A stretch of 64,000 bases of DNA from Enhydrobacter sp. (GTDB taxonomy: Bacteria; Pseudomonadota; Alphaproteobacteria; Reyranellales; Reyranellaceae): NCBI RefSeq assembly GCF_030246845.1, contig NZ_CP126889.1:310001-374000 (forward strand). Reading direction: 5' to 3'. Each line of letters begins with the position of its first letter. Within the stretch, counting starts at the first letter, position 1. Shown in pieces: positions 20,279 through 29,993 of the stretch. The notes below the pieces were generated by a model that saw only the letters and a program-made list of their open reading frames with translations, had not been told where the DNA came from and did no database searches. A program made the position numbers and the translations under genes.

Positions 20279-20309
20279 AAGATCCCTCGGCTTCGTCTCG
20301 GAATGACAC
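20279..20309. repeat. Dispersed GATCCCTCG...CGGGATGACA element, single copy
   Basis: The sequence AAGATCCCTCGG, a short spacer and CTCGGAATGACAC belongs to a family repeated elsewhere in this window (38312-38406, 50847-50970, 54549-54624, 61090-61162). Here it lies just beyond the rnpB 3' end. Confidence 0.6.
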
Positions 20310-20326
20310 AGCACGGAAGAAATGAA

Positions 20327-20727
20327 GGGTCAGACGGCCTGTAAGCCGGGTTCTGTCCCTGCCCTGCGGCAGGGGATGGCCATTCCTCTGGGACGCCCGT
20401 CACCGAGCGCCTCGCGCGACCGACCCGGGCGGCGGCGCGGAAACCCGCTTGCCGGTCGCCCGGCGTGCCGCCCCTATTTGGTCTTGCTCCCGGTGGGGTT
20501 TGCCGTGCCGCTTCCGTTGCCGGTCGCGCGGTGGGCTCTTACCCCACCGTTTCACCCTTGCCGTCCCGATGCGCCCAGGGGGCGAACCGGGTTGGCGGTT
20601 TGTTTTCTGTGGCACTTTCCCTGGGGTCGCCCCCGCCGGCCGTTAGCCGGCACCGTGTCTCCGTGGAGCCCGGACTTTCCTCACCCGACGGTTGCCCGCC
20701 AGGCGCGGCCATCCGGCCGTCTGACCC
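20327..20727 (-). ncRNA. rnpB: RNase P RNA (bacterial class A)
   Basis: This is the catalytic RNA that removes 5' leaders from tRNA precursors. Read on the minus strand, a perfect 13-bp P1 helix joins 20727-20715 with 20339-20327. Conserved landmarks appear in order: GAGGAAAGTCCGGGC, CACGGTGCCGGCTAACG, CAGGGAAAGTGCCACAGAAA, GGGTGAAACGGTGGGGTAAG, AAGACCAAATAGGG and the 3' GGCTTACAGG. About 401 bases is a normal size. Open frames across it are artefacts. Confidence 0.97.
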
Positions 20728-20736
20728 GGCGCTTAG

Positions 20737-21423
20737 CTAGGCCCGCGCCCCCACCTGGTCAAGCAGGCCGCCGAGCAGCGCGCGCGTTTCCTGGTCGGCG
20801 ACGCCATCCACGCGCGCCGGCCGGAAGCGGCGCTGGAACGCCTTGACGATCTCCTCCGGCGCGAGCGCGCCCGCCGGCGCGTAGCCGAAGCGCTGCAGCG
20901 CCGCCTGGATATCGCCCTCGACCGGCGCCGCATCCGGCTTTGGCCAGAGACCGATGCCCGCCTCGGCCAACGCCTTCCAGGGAAAGCGCAGGCCGGGATC
21001 GATCTTGCGCCTGGGCGCGATGTCGGAATGGCCGACGACGTTCTGCGGCACGATCGCCGGATGGCGTGCCAGGATTCCACGGCAGAGCTCAATCAGCGCA
21101 GCGATCTGCGGTCGCGGATAGTCGTGCCGGTCGCCATGCAGGTTCACGATCTCGATGCCGATCGAGCTCGCGTTCAGCGCCTCGCGGCCGCGCCAGTGCG
21201 ACTGGCCGGCGTGCCAGGCGGCGCGCTCCTCCGGCACGAGGCGATAGACCGTGCCGTCCTCGGCGAGCACGTAGTGCGCGCTGACGCGGGCCGCACGCAC
21301 GGGATCGGACAGGATGTCCAGCGATTCCGCGAGCGGCAGCTCGGTATAGTGCAGCACCAGTAGATCGATCGCCGCGCCGTCGGGCCGCGCCGCGTGATTG
21401 GGCGACGGCCGGTCAATCGTCAT
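20737..21423 (-). CDS. ampD: N-acetylmuramoyl-L-alanine amidase, AmpD-like, with C-terminal peptidoglycan-binding domain
   Basis: Predicted zinc amidase cleaving MurNAc-L-Ala or anhydro-MurNAc-L-Ala bonds, in muropeptide recycling or wall turnover. The amidase_2 domain (about residues 15-150) has LVLHYTEL with a zinc His, the SIGIEIVN glutamate, and VVGHSDIAPRRKIDPGLRFPW with the other zinc ligands. A helical peptidoglycan-binding domain follows (DIQAALQRFGY ... VDGVADQETRALLGGLL). No signal peptide is visible, which favours a cytosolic AmpD role. ATG at 21423 is preferred over an in-frame ATG at 21474 because the extra 17 codons lie inside a dispersed repeat. Confidence 0.87.
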   Translation of the reverse strand: MTIDRPSPNHAARPDGAAIDLLVLHYTELPLAESLDILSDPVRAARVSAHYVLAEDGTVYRLVPEERAAWHAGQSHWRGREALNASSIGIEIVNLHGDRHDYPRPQIAALIELCRGILARHPAIVPQNVVGHSDIAPRRKIDPGLRFPWKALAEAGIGLWPKPDAAPVEGDIQAALQRFGYAPAGALAPEEIVKAFQRRFRPARVDGVADQETRALLGGLLDQVGARA

Positions 21424-21424
21424 C

Positions 21425-21499
21425 GGAGCGCGCGCATCCTGCGCGCCTGCCCCGAGGTCATCCGAAGGGCTCATGTGCGGGCCGGAAGCCCGCGGTCCA
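21425..21499. repeat. Dispersed GCGCGCATCCTGCGCGC palindromic element, copy A
   Basis: A GCGCGCATCCTGCGCGC hairpin is followed by AGGTCATCCGAAGGGCTCATG and closed by GGAAGCCCGCGGTCC. Related copies are at 23059-23108, 25373-25446 and 47556-47592. It lies between ampD and djlA. Confidence 0.75.
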
Positions 21500-21510
21500 T
21501 ATGAACACGA

Positions 21511-22284
21511 TCACGCCGCCTCGAGCCCGCGCTGGCGGCGCAGGCGATCGTAGGCGTCGTTGATCAGCGCGAGCTTGCGGTTGGCGACGGCGATCGCTTC
21601 CTCGGGCAGGCCCTCGGCGATCAGGCGATCGGGATGATGGGCGCGCACCTGGCGCAGCCATGCTTCGCGGATCTGCTCGTCGGTGGCCAGCGGATCGATG
21701 CCCAGGATCACGCACGGCTCGCACTCGATCACGCCCAGCGCCGCCGCCCGCGCGCGCTCGAAGCGTTCGGCGCTGAGACCGAAGATGCTCGCCACCCGGG
21801 CCAGGTATTCGGCCTCCTCGGCAGTCACCGGACCATCGGCCCTGGCGATGTCGAACAGGCCTTCGAGCACGTTCTCGAGAATCTCGGGCGCATCGGGAAA
21901 GAGCGCCGCCACCTGGCGCGCATAGGGCTCGAAGCCCGCGGCGTCGCGCTTGGCGAGATCGAAGAAGCGCTCGACATTGCGCTCCTCGCTTGCCGGCACC
22001 TGGAAGAACGAGCGGAAGGCCTCGACCTCGGCGCGCGTCACCTCGCCGTCCACCTTGGCCATCTTGGCGCCGAGCGCAATCACGCCGATGGTGAAGGCGA
22101 TCTGGCGCAGGCCGGGATGTTCCTCGGAATCGCCGCGCACCGCCGGCGCGGTCTCGTCGCTCGCCCGCTCCTCCAGCACGTAGTGGTCGACCGCGTGGCC
22201 CGCCATCACGCCGAGCAGCGCCGCGATCGGGCCGCCCAGCGCGAAGCCCGCCGTACCTCCCACGATCTTGCCCCAGATCTTCAT
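21511..22284 (-). CDS. djlA: DjlA-type co-chaperone (TerB-like plus J domain)
   Basis: DjlA is a membrane-anchored J-domain protein that stimulates DnaK. The 257-residue sequence opens MKIWGKIVGGTAGFALGG, a hydrophobic, Gly-rich anchor much like E. coli DjlA. A helical TerB-like domain follows (about 58-175, FTIGVIALGAKMAKVDGEVTRAEV), and then a C-terminal J domain with the catalytic HPD tripeptide in VRAHHPDRLIAEGLP. It is downstream of a TSUP permease (24-base gap) and may share its transcript. Confidence 0.88.
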   Translation of the reverse strand: MKIWGKIVGGTAGFALGGPIAALLGVMAGHAVDHYVLEERASDETAPAVRGDSEEHPGLRQIAFTIGVIALGAKMAKVDGEVTRAEVEAFRSFFQVPASEERNVERFFDLAKRDAAGFEPYARQVAALFPDAPEILENVLEGLFDIARADGPVTAEEAEYLARVASIFGLSAERFERARAAALGVIECEPCVILGIDPLATDEQIREAWLRQVRAHHPDRLIAEGLPEEAIAVANRKLALINDAYDRLRRQRGLEAA

Positions 22285-22308
22285 GCCGCAATCGCTACGT
22301 GTTCCCGC

Positions 22309-23040
22309 TCACAGGATCAAGGCACCGATCGCCACGGCAACCAGCAGGCCGAGTGCAAGTCGGCGATAGAATCCTTCGCTGGCGAGGGGGAATAGCCGCT
22401 CGCCCAGCAGACCGCCTGCAAGCACCGCCGGCGCGAGACAGAGCCCCTCGAGTCCGGTTTCCCACCGCACCAGATCGCGCGCCACGAACGCCGACAGCGC
22501 GGCCGCGTCTACGAACACGAAATAGGTCGTGAGATTGGCGCGCACGCGCTCGACGCTGTCCTTGCCGGCCAGGTAGTAGAAGGCGATCGGCGGTCCGGCC
22601 ATGCCGGAGAGGCCGTTGAGGAAGCCGCTGATCCCGCCCGCCACCAGCGTCGCCGCCGGCCGCGGCTTGCCGTGATAGCGCCAGCCGCTCGCCAGCAGCG
22701 CCACCGCCGCGAGCACGATGCCCGAGATCGCCCAGCGCATCGGCTCCGGCGCGATCCGCGTCAGGGTGACGTTGCCGACTGGCACGCCCGCCGCCGCGGC
22801 GACCAGCAGCAGCCCGATGCGGCGCCAGTCGACATGCGCCACCGCGCGCGGCAGCAGCGGCAGGGCGACGATCACCTCCAGCATCAGGCAGAGCGCCACG
22901 CCGATCCCGGGCCCGTAGAGCGCCGAGAAGACCGGCGTCATAAGCATCGCCGCCCCGAAGCCCGCGAACCCGCGCACCATGCCGGCAACGACGGCGACGG
23001 CCGCAGCGATCAGGAAGGGAAGAGAAAGAAGGTCGGGCAT
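22309..23040 (-). CDS. TSUP (TauE/SafE) family membrane permease
   Basis: The 243-residue protein has about eight hydrophobic segments and the paired glycine-rich repeats characteristic of TSUP transporters, here [25 protein letters not shown] near the N-terminus and [22 protein letters not shown] after the middle. Family members export or import sulfite, sulfonates or other organosulfur anions, but substrate cannot be read from the sequence. It is followed closely by djlA. The start [14 protein letters not shown] at 23040 is the only sensible one. Confidence 0.85.
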   Translation of the reverse strand: MPDLLSLPFLIAAAVAVVAGMVRGFAGFGAAMLMTPVFSALYGPGIGVALCLMLEVIVALPLLPRAVAHVDWRRIGLLLVAAAAGVPVGNVTLTRIAPEPMRWAISGIVLAAVALLASGWRYHGKPRPAATLVAGGISGFLNGLSGMAGPPIAFYYLAGKDSVERVRANLTTYFVFVDAAALSAFVARDLVRWETGLEGLCLAPAVLAGGLLGERLFPLASEGFYRRLALGLLVAVAIGALIL

Positions 23041-23058
23041 TCAGGGAAGGTGCTTTTG

Positions 23059-23108
23059 GGACCGCGCGCATCCTGCGCGCTCATGAGCGGGCTGGAAGCC
23101 CGCGGTCC
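23059..23108. repeat. Dispersed GCGCGCATCCTGCGCGC palindromic element, copy B
   Basis: Begins GGACCGCGCGCATCCTGCGC and ends GGAAGCCCGCGGTCC, so GGACCGCG and CGCGGTCC close the element as an inverted repeat. It sits between the divergent TSUP permease and uvrB. Confidence 0.75.
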
Positions 23109-23162
23109 ATTCCGAGGGCCGCCTCCTCTAGCATTGCGGCCCCCCGAACCCCTCATCATATA

Positions 23163-25361
<2,199 letters not shown>

Positions 25362-25372
25362 CCCCGTCTTCC

Positions 25373-25446
25373 GGACCGCGCGCATCCTGCGCGCCTGCCC
25401 TGAGGTCATCCGAAGGGCTCATGAGGGAGCCGGCGGGTCGTGGTCC
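25373..25446. repeat. Dispersed GCGCGCATCCTGCGCGC palindromic element, copy C
   Basis: Same organisation as copy A, including the AGGTCATCCGAAGGGCTCATG core, with a degraded closing arm (GGTCGTGGTCC). It starts 11 bases after the uvrB stop. Confidence 0.72.
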
Positions 25447-25539
25447 AAACGACTGCTCCCCCTCGAGCGCGCTTTCGTTTCAGAGCAGGCGGTAGTTGCC
25501 TCCTTCTCTCGTCTGCTACAACGGGCAGGCGAGGAGACC

Positions 25540-26406
25540 ATGCGCGATTTTTCCAAGCTTCTGGTTGCCGCCGTTCTGTGCTGTGCAGCGGTTCCCGCGG
25601 TCGCGCAGTCGGCCGGTCCCCAGGGTCCTGAAGGCCAGACGATGCGCGAGCAGGAATGGCGCATTCCGGCGGCCGGCGCATCGAGGCTGATGGACGCCAC
25701 GCTCTTTCGGCCACCGGGCAATGCCAGGGCGCCTCTGGTCGTCATGAACCACGGATCGCCCGCCGGTGCATCCGAGCGATCGAGCATGAAGCGTCCGCGA
25801 TACACGGCCATCTCCTCGTTCTTCGTCGCGCGCGGCCATGTCGTGGTGCTGCCGCTCCGCCGCGGCTACGGGGCGACCGGCGGATACTGGGCCGAAGGCT
25901 ATGGCCGCTGCGGCAATCCCGACTATGTCGATGCCGGGCTCCAGACCGCGGCCGACATCCGGGCGGCCATCGACTATATGCGTGCACAGCCCTTCGTCCT
26001 GCCGGAGCATACCATCGTGGTCGGCCAGTCGGCCGGCGGTTGGGGAGCGCTTGCCCTGTCGAGCCTCAACCCGCCCGGCGTGTCCGCGCTGGTCGATTTC
26101 GCCGGCGGACGCGGCGGCCATCAACCCGGCGTGGGCAACTGCGCGCCGGACGCGCTGGTGAAAGCGGCAGCCCGGTACGGCGCCACGGCGCGCCAGCCCC
26201 TCCTCTGGATCAATGCCGCCAACGACAGCTTCTTCGGACCCAGGCTCGTGGAAGAAATGGTCGAGGCCTATCGGAAGGCGGGCGGCCGCGTCACCCATCG
26301 CGCCGTCGGCCCATTCGGCAAGGACGGTCATCATCTCGCCAGCAGCAACAGCGGCGCCGCCATCTGGCAGCCGCTGGTCGCCGACTTCCTGAGCCACGTC
26401 GACTGA
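25540..26406 (+). CDS. Secreted alpha/beta hydrolase (dienelactone-hydrolase-like)
   Basis: The 288-residue protein has a Sec signal peptide (MRDFSKLLVAAVLCCAAVPAVAQ) and an alpha/beta-hydrolase fold: oxyanion-hole region VVMNHGSPAG, nucleophile elbow VGQSAGGWG with Ser164, a likely acid in NAANDSFFGP, and a catalytic His in GKDGHHLAS. A periplasmic esterase or peptidase-like role is plausible; substrate is unknown. ATG at 25540 is preceded by GCGAGGAGACC, which makes it a better start than the long upstream opening. It is the first plus-strand gene after the copy C repeat. Confidence 0.82.
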   Translation: MRDFSKLLVAAVLCCAAVPAVAQSAGPQGPEGQTMREQEWRIPAAGASRLMDATLFRPPGNARAPLVVMNHGSPAGASERSSMKRPRYTAISSFFVARGHVVVLPLRRGYGATGGYWAEGYGRCGNPDYVDAGLQTAADIRAAIDYMRAQPFVLPEHTIVVGQSAGGWGALALSSLNPPGVSALVDFAGGRGGHQPGVGNCAPDALVKAAARYGATARQPLLWINAANDSFFGPRLVEEMVEAYRKAGGRVTHRAVGPFGKDGHHLASSNSGAAIWQPLVADFLSHVD

Positions 26407-26442
26407 CTCGCTTCGGCTGCACCTGCCCTCCCGCGATGGCGA

Positions 26443-26928
26443 CTACGCCTTCGCGCTGAAGACACGCCGACACACGGATGTGGCGAAATCGCTGGATATG
26501 CCGCCTGCACCGCCCGACAGCCTGGCCGCGCCGATCAGCCCGCCGCCGGCAGTGATCTCCTGGACATAATATTCCCCGGCGACGTCCCGGGTGGCGGGAT
26601 CGACCATCTTGACGTTGGCCGAGATCTCGTGCTGATCCCCGATCAGGAGCACCGCCGCATAGTTGGCGAGCTTGTAGTTGTCGACCGAGACTTGCATCTC
26701 GTACCTGGTCGGCCCCTTCGCGCATTCGGCCAGCCGCTTCTCCAGCGCCGATTTCAGGATGCCGAGATTTTGTTCGGTTGCGTTGGTCGAACGATTGACG
26801 ATCGTCACTGTGCCGATCGATGCGGCTGCCGCCATCTGCGGACTCCAGGCGTGGATCGGTTTGACCGGATCGGCACAAGCCGCAAGCATGCCGGCCGAAA
26901 GGACCAGCAGCAACACTCTACACAACAT
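26443..26928 (-). CDS. Small predicted lipoprotein of unknown function
   Basis: The 161-residue product starts MLCRVLLLVLSAGMLAACAD, a clear lipoprotein signal with lipobox LAAC (Cys18) and a GGGGAAG ribosome-binding site. The mature part has alternating beta-rich segments (IGTVTIVNRSTNATEQNL, YEMQVSVDNYKLANYAAVLLIG, ISANVKMVDPATRDVAGEYYV) and a Gly-rich SGGAGGISSDFATSVCRRVF tail. I do not recognise the family; it resembles small periplasmic beta-sandwich lipoproteins. It is divergent from a second small lipoprotein gene at 27022. Confidence 0.75.
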   Translation of the reverse strand: MLCRVLLLVLSAGMLAACADPVKPIHAWSPQMAAAASIGTVTIVNRSTNATEQNLGILKSALEKRLAECAKGPTRYEMQVSVDNYKLANYAAVLLIGDQHEISANVKMVDPATRDVAGEYYVQEITAGGGLIGAARLSGGAGGISSDFATSVCRRVFSAKA

Positions 26929-27021
26929 ACTCTTCCCCCAAATTTGTCTCCGCCCCTTGGGCGGACAACTGATACGCGTATGCCCCGAACAGACTGTATT
27001 GAAAGTTGAAGGACAGTTGCA

Positions 27022-27591
27022 ATGCAATCCGCGGGGCGCACATTTGTTTGGCTCGTGTTCTTTTTGTTGCCGGCGTGCGCCGCGTCCGACGTTCATGCCC
27101 CCTTCACGGCTGCGGCGACGAGCGCCGGCGACAAATCCAATGCCATTCAGATCGTCGCCATAGATCGGCTCCACCAGACGGTTCCTGTCGTCTCGACGTA
27201 CTGTGAGGCCACGAAGTACGAAACCGATCGAAGAGCGGCGGCTTCGGCGGCGATAAACCGCTCCCTGAAAGATGCAGCCTCGCGCCTGGCTGGTGGTTTG
27301 CGCTTCGAGATCCGATCCCTGGAAGGGCGCATGCGATGCCACGCCGACGGCTTCGCAGGCGTCAAAAGCTTCTGTGCTTCGGACGCCGCGATAGCAGTCC
27401 ACGTGTCCGGCAGAGATCGCCTTGGACGGGAGATCAGCCTGCAAAGTTCCAGGGAAGCGACGGAAAAGGTGGAAGCCTTGAGCTGCTACACCGGAATGGC
27501 GGCCATCACGAAGTCGGTGGATCGAGCCCTGCAGATGGTCCTGGACGACGTCAGGCGCCGGGCTGTCGACGTCCAGGGTCGGACCGACTGA
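27022..27591 (+). CDS. Small predicted lipoprotein of unknown function
   Basis: The 189-residue product has a short hydrophobic leader ending LLPACAASD, with Cys19 as a plausible lipidation site. The rest is unremarkable apart from several cysteines (YCEAT, MRCHADGF, FCASD, SCYTG) that could pair as disulfides in the periplasm, and a helical C-terminus. No family recognised. Its 5' end is 93 bases from that of the divergent lipoprotein at 26928, so the two probably share a control region. Base composition is lower in GC than neighbouring genes. Confidence 0.65.
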   Translation: MQSAGRTFVWLVFFLLPACAASDVHAPFTAAATSAGDKSNAIQIVAIDRLHQTVPVVSTYCEATKYETDRRAAASAAINRSLKDAASRLAGGLRFEIRSLEGRMRCHADGFAGVKSFCASDAAIAVHVSGRDRLGREISLQSSREATEKVEALSCYTGMAAITKSVDRALQMVLDDVRRRAVDVQGRTD

Positions 27592-27607
27592 CGGTCGGCC
27601 TTGTCGC

Positions 27608-28384
27608 CTACTCTCGCGCCGCCAGAGCCGACTCGTGCCAGCGGCGCAGCAGCAGGTGCGAGAGCAGCGTGAGGGCGAGGAAGATCGCGATACCGGTGGC
27701 CGAGATCAGCGCCAGGGCGGCGAACATGCGCGGGACCTTGAGCTGGTAGCCCGCTTCCAGGATGCGCCAGGCGAGGCCCGAGGCGCTGCCGCCGGTGCCG
27801 GCCACGAACTCGGCCACCACCGCGCCGATCAAGGCCAGCCCGCCCGAGATGCGCAGCCCGCCCAGGAAGTACGGCAGCGCCGCCGGCAGGCGCAGATGGA
27901 CGAGCGTGCGCCAGCGACCGGCGCCGTGCAGCTCGAACAGGTCGAGCAAGTTGCGATCGACCGAACGCAGGCCGAGGATGGTGTTGGACAGGATCGGAAA
28001 GAACGCCACCAGCCAGGCACAGATCAGCAGCGAGAGATCGACGTTGTTGGCCCAGATGATGATGAGCGGCGCGATCGCCACGATCGGCGTCACCTGAAGG
28101 ATGATGGCATAGGGAAAGAGCGACAGCTCGACCCAGCGCGACAGCGAGAACAGCACCGCGAGCAAACCGCCGACCACGACGGCGGCCGCCAGCGCCTCCA
28201 GCGTGATGGCGAGCGTCACCCCGAGCGACGGCGCGAGCAGGCTCCAGTCGGCGACCAGCGTCTTAGCGATCAGCACCGGTCCCGGCAGGATGTAGGACGG
28301 GAGGGCGAGCAGCCGCACCGCCCCCTCCCACAGACTGAGGATCAGCACACCCAGCACCAGCGGCGCAACCGCCTTCGCCGTCAT
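27608..28384 (-). CDS. ABC transporter permease (nitrate/sulfonate/taurine type)
   Basis: Inner-membrane permease of the SsuC/TauC/ThiX group. The 258-residue protein has about six spans and the EAA loop LFELHGAGRWRTLVHLRLPAALPYFLGGLRI, which contacts the ATPase. ATG at 28384 (MTAKAV) is chosen over an upstream start. Its natural partner, the ATPase at 29070-29843, has the same orientation but is separated by a plus-strand toxin-antitoxin pair, and no substrate-binding protein gene is nearby. Substrate is unknown. Confidence 0.85.
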   Translation of the reverse strand: MTAKAVAPLVLGVLILSLWEGAVRLLALPSYILPGPVLIAKTLVADWSLLAPSLGVTLAITLEALAAAVVVGGLLAVLFSLSRWVELSLFPYAIILQVTPIVAIAPLIIIWANNVDLSLLICAWLVAFFPILSNTILGLRSVDRNLLDLFELHGAGRWRTLVHLRLPAALPYFLGGLRISGGLALIGAVVAEFVAGTGGSASGLAWRILEAGYQLKVPRMFAALALISATGIAIFLALTLLSHLLLRRWHESALAARE

Positions 28385-28407
28385 GGTTTCCAACCCAACG
28401 GCCGAAC

Positions 28408-28457
28408 TGTACACTTTACAATACGTATAAAATAAGAGACAGATCGGCAGTGTACAC
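28408..28457 (+). promoter_or_regulatory. AT-rich promoter/operator of the HigBA-type module
   Basis: TGTACAC (28408-28414) recurs at 28451-28457, flanking a strikingly AT-rich stretch that contains the perfect palindrome ATACGTAT (28421-28428) and a -10-like TATAAAAT (28426-28433). Toxin-antitoxin pairs usually self-regulate from such palindromes; which copy is bound is inference. Confidence 0.55.
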
Positions 28458-28740
28458 GATCCTCACCACCGAGGCGTTCGACGACTGGTTCGCCCGACTG
28501 CACGATCGGGCAGCACAACGGCGCATTCAGGCTCGAATCGACCGGATGGAGGATGGCAATCTGGGCGACTGGAAAGCGATTGGCGGCGGTGTGGCCGAAG
28601 CGCGATTGGCATTTGGACCAGGCTATCGCGCGCGCCGCGGTCTGGAGATCATCGTGCTGCTCTGCGGCGGCGACAAGTCCAGCCAGAGGCACGATATCCG
28701 CACCGCTCTCGAGCTGGCGGCAGCGCTGAGGAAGGAGTGA
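28450..28740 (+). CDS. HigB-like (RelE/ParE superfamily, Gp49-like) toxin, possibly defective
   Basis: Predicted ribosome-dependent mRNA interferase of the addiction-module killer group. The 96-residue sequence starts at GTG (MYTILTTEAFDDWFARLHDR) and keeps the family hallmarks ARIDRM.DGNLGDWK, GVAEARLAFGPGYR and IIVLLCGGDKSSQRHDI. Where relatives usually read GYR, then about three residues such as VYY, then ARRG, this protein reads GYRARRG directly, which suggests an in-frame loss of about three codons in the central strand. It is followed after three bases by the antitoxin gene. Confidence 0.82.
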   Translation: MYTILTTEAFDDWFARLHDRAAQRRIQARIDRMEDGNLGDWKAIGGGVAEARLAFGPGYRARRGLEIIVLLCGGDKSSQRHDIRTALELAAALRKE

Positions 28741-28743
28741 GGC

Positions 28744-29043
28744 ATGGCGAAGAAGATCAAGCTCAGGAAGTGGGACTCGGCCGAGCATTTGAAGACGGAC
28801 GAGGATTGCAGGGCCTACCTGAAGGCTTGCTTCGAGGAAGCCGGCGACGATGCAGCCTTCATTGCCAAGGCATTGGGCACCATCGCCCGCGCGCGCGGCA
28901 TGACGCAGCTTGCGCGAGAGACGGGCTTGGGGCGTGAAAGCCTGTACAAGGCTCTCTCCGGCGAAGGGAATCCGAGCTTCGGAACGATCCTGAAAGTGAT
29001 GCATGCCATGGGCATGGAGCTTTCGCTGCGACCATCCCGTTGA
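28744..29043 (+). CDS. HigA-like antitoxin with helix-turn-helix
   Basis: The 99-residue protein matches the addiction-module antidote family: an N-terminal toxin-binding part (LRKWDSAEHLKTDEDCRAYLKACFEEAG) and a C-terminal Xre-type helix-turn-helix (MTQLARETGLGRESLYKALSGEGNPSFGTILKVMHAMGMEL). It should neutralise the upstream HigB-like protein and repress the pair from the palindromic region at 28408-28457. The order is toxin first, antitoxin second, as in higBA. Confidence 0.87.
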   Translation: MAKKIKLRKWDSAEHLKTDEDCRAYLKACFEEAGDDAAFIAKALGTIARARGMTQLARETGLGRESLYKALSGEGNPSFGTILKVMHAMGMELSLRPSR

Positions 29044-29069
29044 CGGTCTCACCATGTTGGCCGTGTGCT

Positions 29070-29843
29070 TCATGCCGCCTCGGCATCTGCCGCCATCGCC
29101 TCGCCGAGCCGCCGCGAGACCTGGCGACAGAGGGCGGCGTAGTCGGCGGAGGTGCGGAACGCCTCGTCGCGCGGATAGGCGACGGGAATTGCCAGCTCCG
29201 CCGCGATGCGGCCCGGCCGCGCGCTCATGATCGCGACGCGCTGCGACAGGAACACCGATTCGAACACCGAATGCGTGACGAACACCGCCGTGAAGCGCTC
29301 GCGCCGCCACAGCGTCAGGAGGTCGATGTTGAGCTTGTGGCGCGTGATCTCGTCGAGCGCGGCGAACGGCTCGTCCATCAGCAGGAGCCGCGGCCGCGTG
29401 ACGAGCGCACGGGCGATCGACACGCGCATCTTCATGCCGCCGGACAGCTCGCGCGGATAGCTCTTCTCGAAGCCCGCGAGCCCCACGCCGGCCAGCGCCT
29501 CCCTGGCCCGCGCGAGACGGCCGGCCCGCGCCACCCCCGCGAGCCTGAGCGGCAGCGCGACATTGGCGAGCGCCGTCGCCCACGGCATCAGGGTCGGCTC
29601 CTGGAAGACGAAGCCGGTCTCGTTGCGGCCGGCCGGCCGCTCGACGCTGCCGCCGTTCGGCTCGGCCAGCCTCGCGATCACGCGCAGCAGGGTGGTCTTG
29701 CCGCAGCCCGACGGTCCCAGCACGCTCAGAAACTCGCCCTCGCCCACGTCCAGCGACACGTCGGCCAGCGCCGCCACGCCATTTGCGAAGGCTTTCGAGA
29801 CGCCGCGGACTCGCACGAGGGGCATGGGGCCGGAGACGGACAT
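29070..29843 (-). CDS. ABC transporter ATP-binding protein (nitrate/sulfonate/taurine type)
   Basis: ATPase of an SsuB/TauB-like importer. The 257-residue protein has Walker A GPSGCGKTTLLRV, Q-loop FVFQEPTLMPWATALAN, signature LSGGMKMRVSIARAL, Walker B LLLMDEPFAALDE and H-loop VFVTHSVFESVF. It pairs by family with the permease at 27608-28384 although a toxin-antitoxin module intervenes on the other strand. The start is uncertain: ATG at 29843 or 29825, neither with a strong ribosome-binding site. Confidence 0.86.
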   Translation of the reverse strand: MSVSGPMPLVRVRGVSKAFANGVAALADVSLDVGEGEFLSVLGPSGCGKTTLLRVIARLAEPNGGSVERPAGRNETGFVFQEPTLMPWATALANVALPLRLAGVARAGRLARAREALAGVGLAGFEKSYPRELSGGMKMRVSIARALVTRPRLLLMDEPFAALDEITRHKLNIDLLTLWRRERFTAVFVTHSVFESVFLSQRVAIMSARPGRIAAELAIPVAYPRDEAFRTSADYAALCRQVSRRLGEAMAADAEAA

Positions 29844-29993
29844 CAGTTTTGATCGGTTTCGTCTTTCAACTTTGATGTAGCATAGCGGGACGGACTGGCG
29901 AGAAGCGAAAAGGGCGGTCGCAGGAAGCCGTGTCATGACACCGCCTTCCGTGACCGGAAGTTTTGCCAGGTGCGATAGCCGGGGAGGCAGTCC

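Noticed and set aside
20322..20846. Open frames across the rnpB region on both strands
   Set aside because: The sequence is clearly RNase P RNA with conserved core and P1 pairing; the frames are not proteins.
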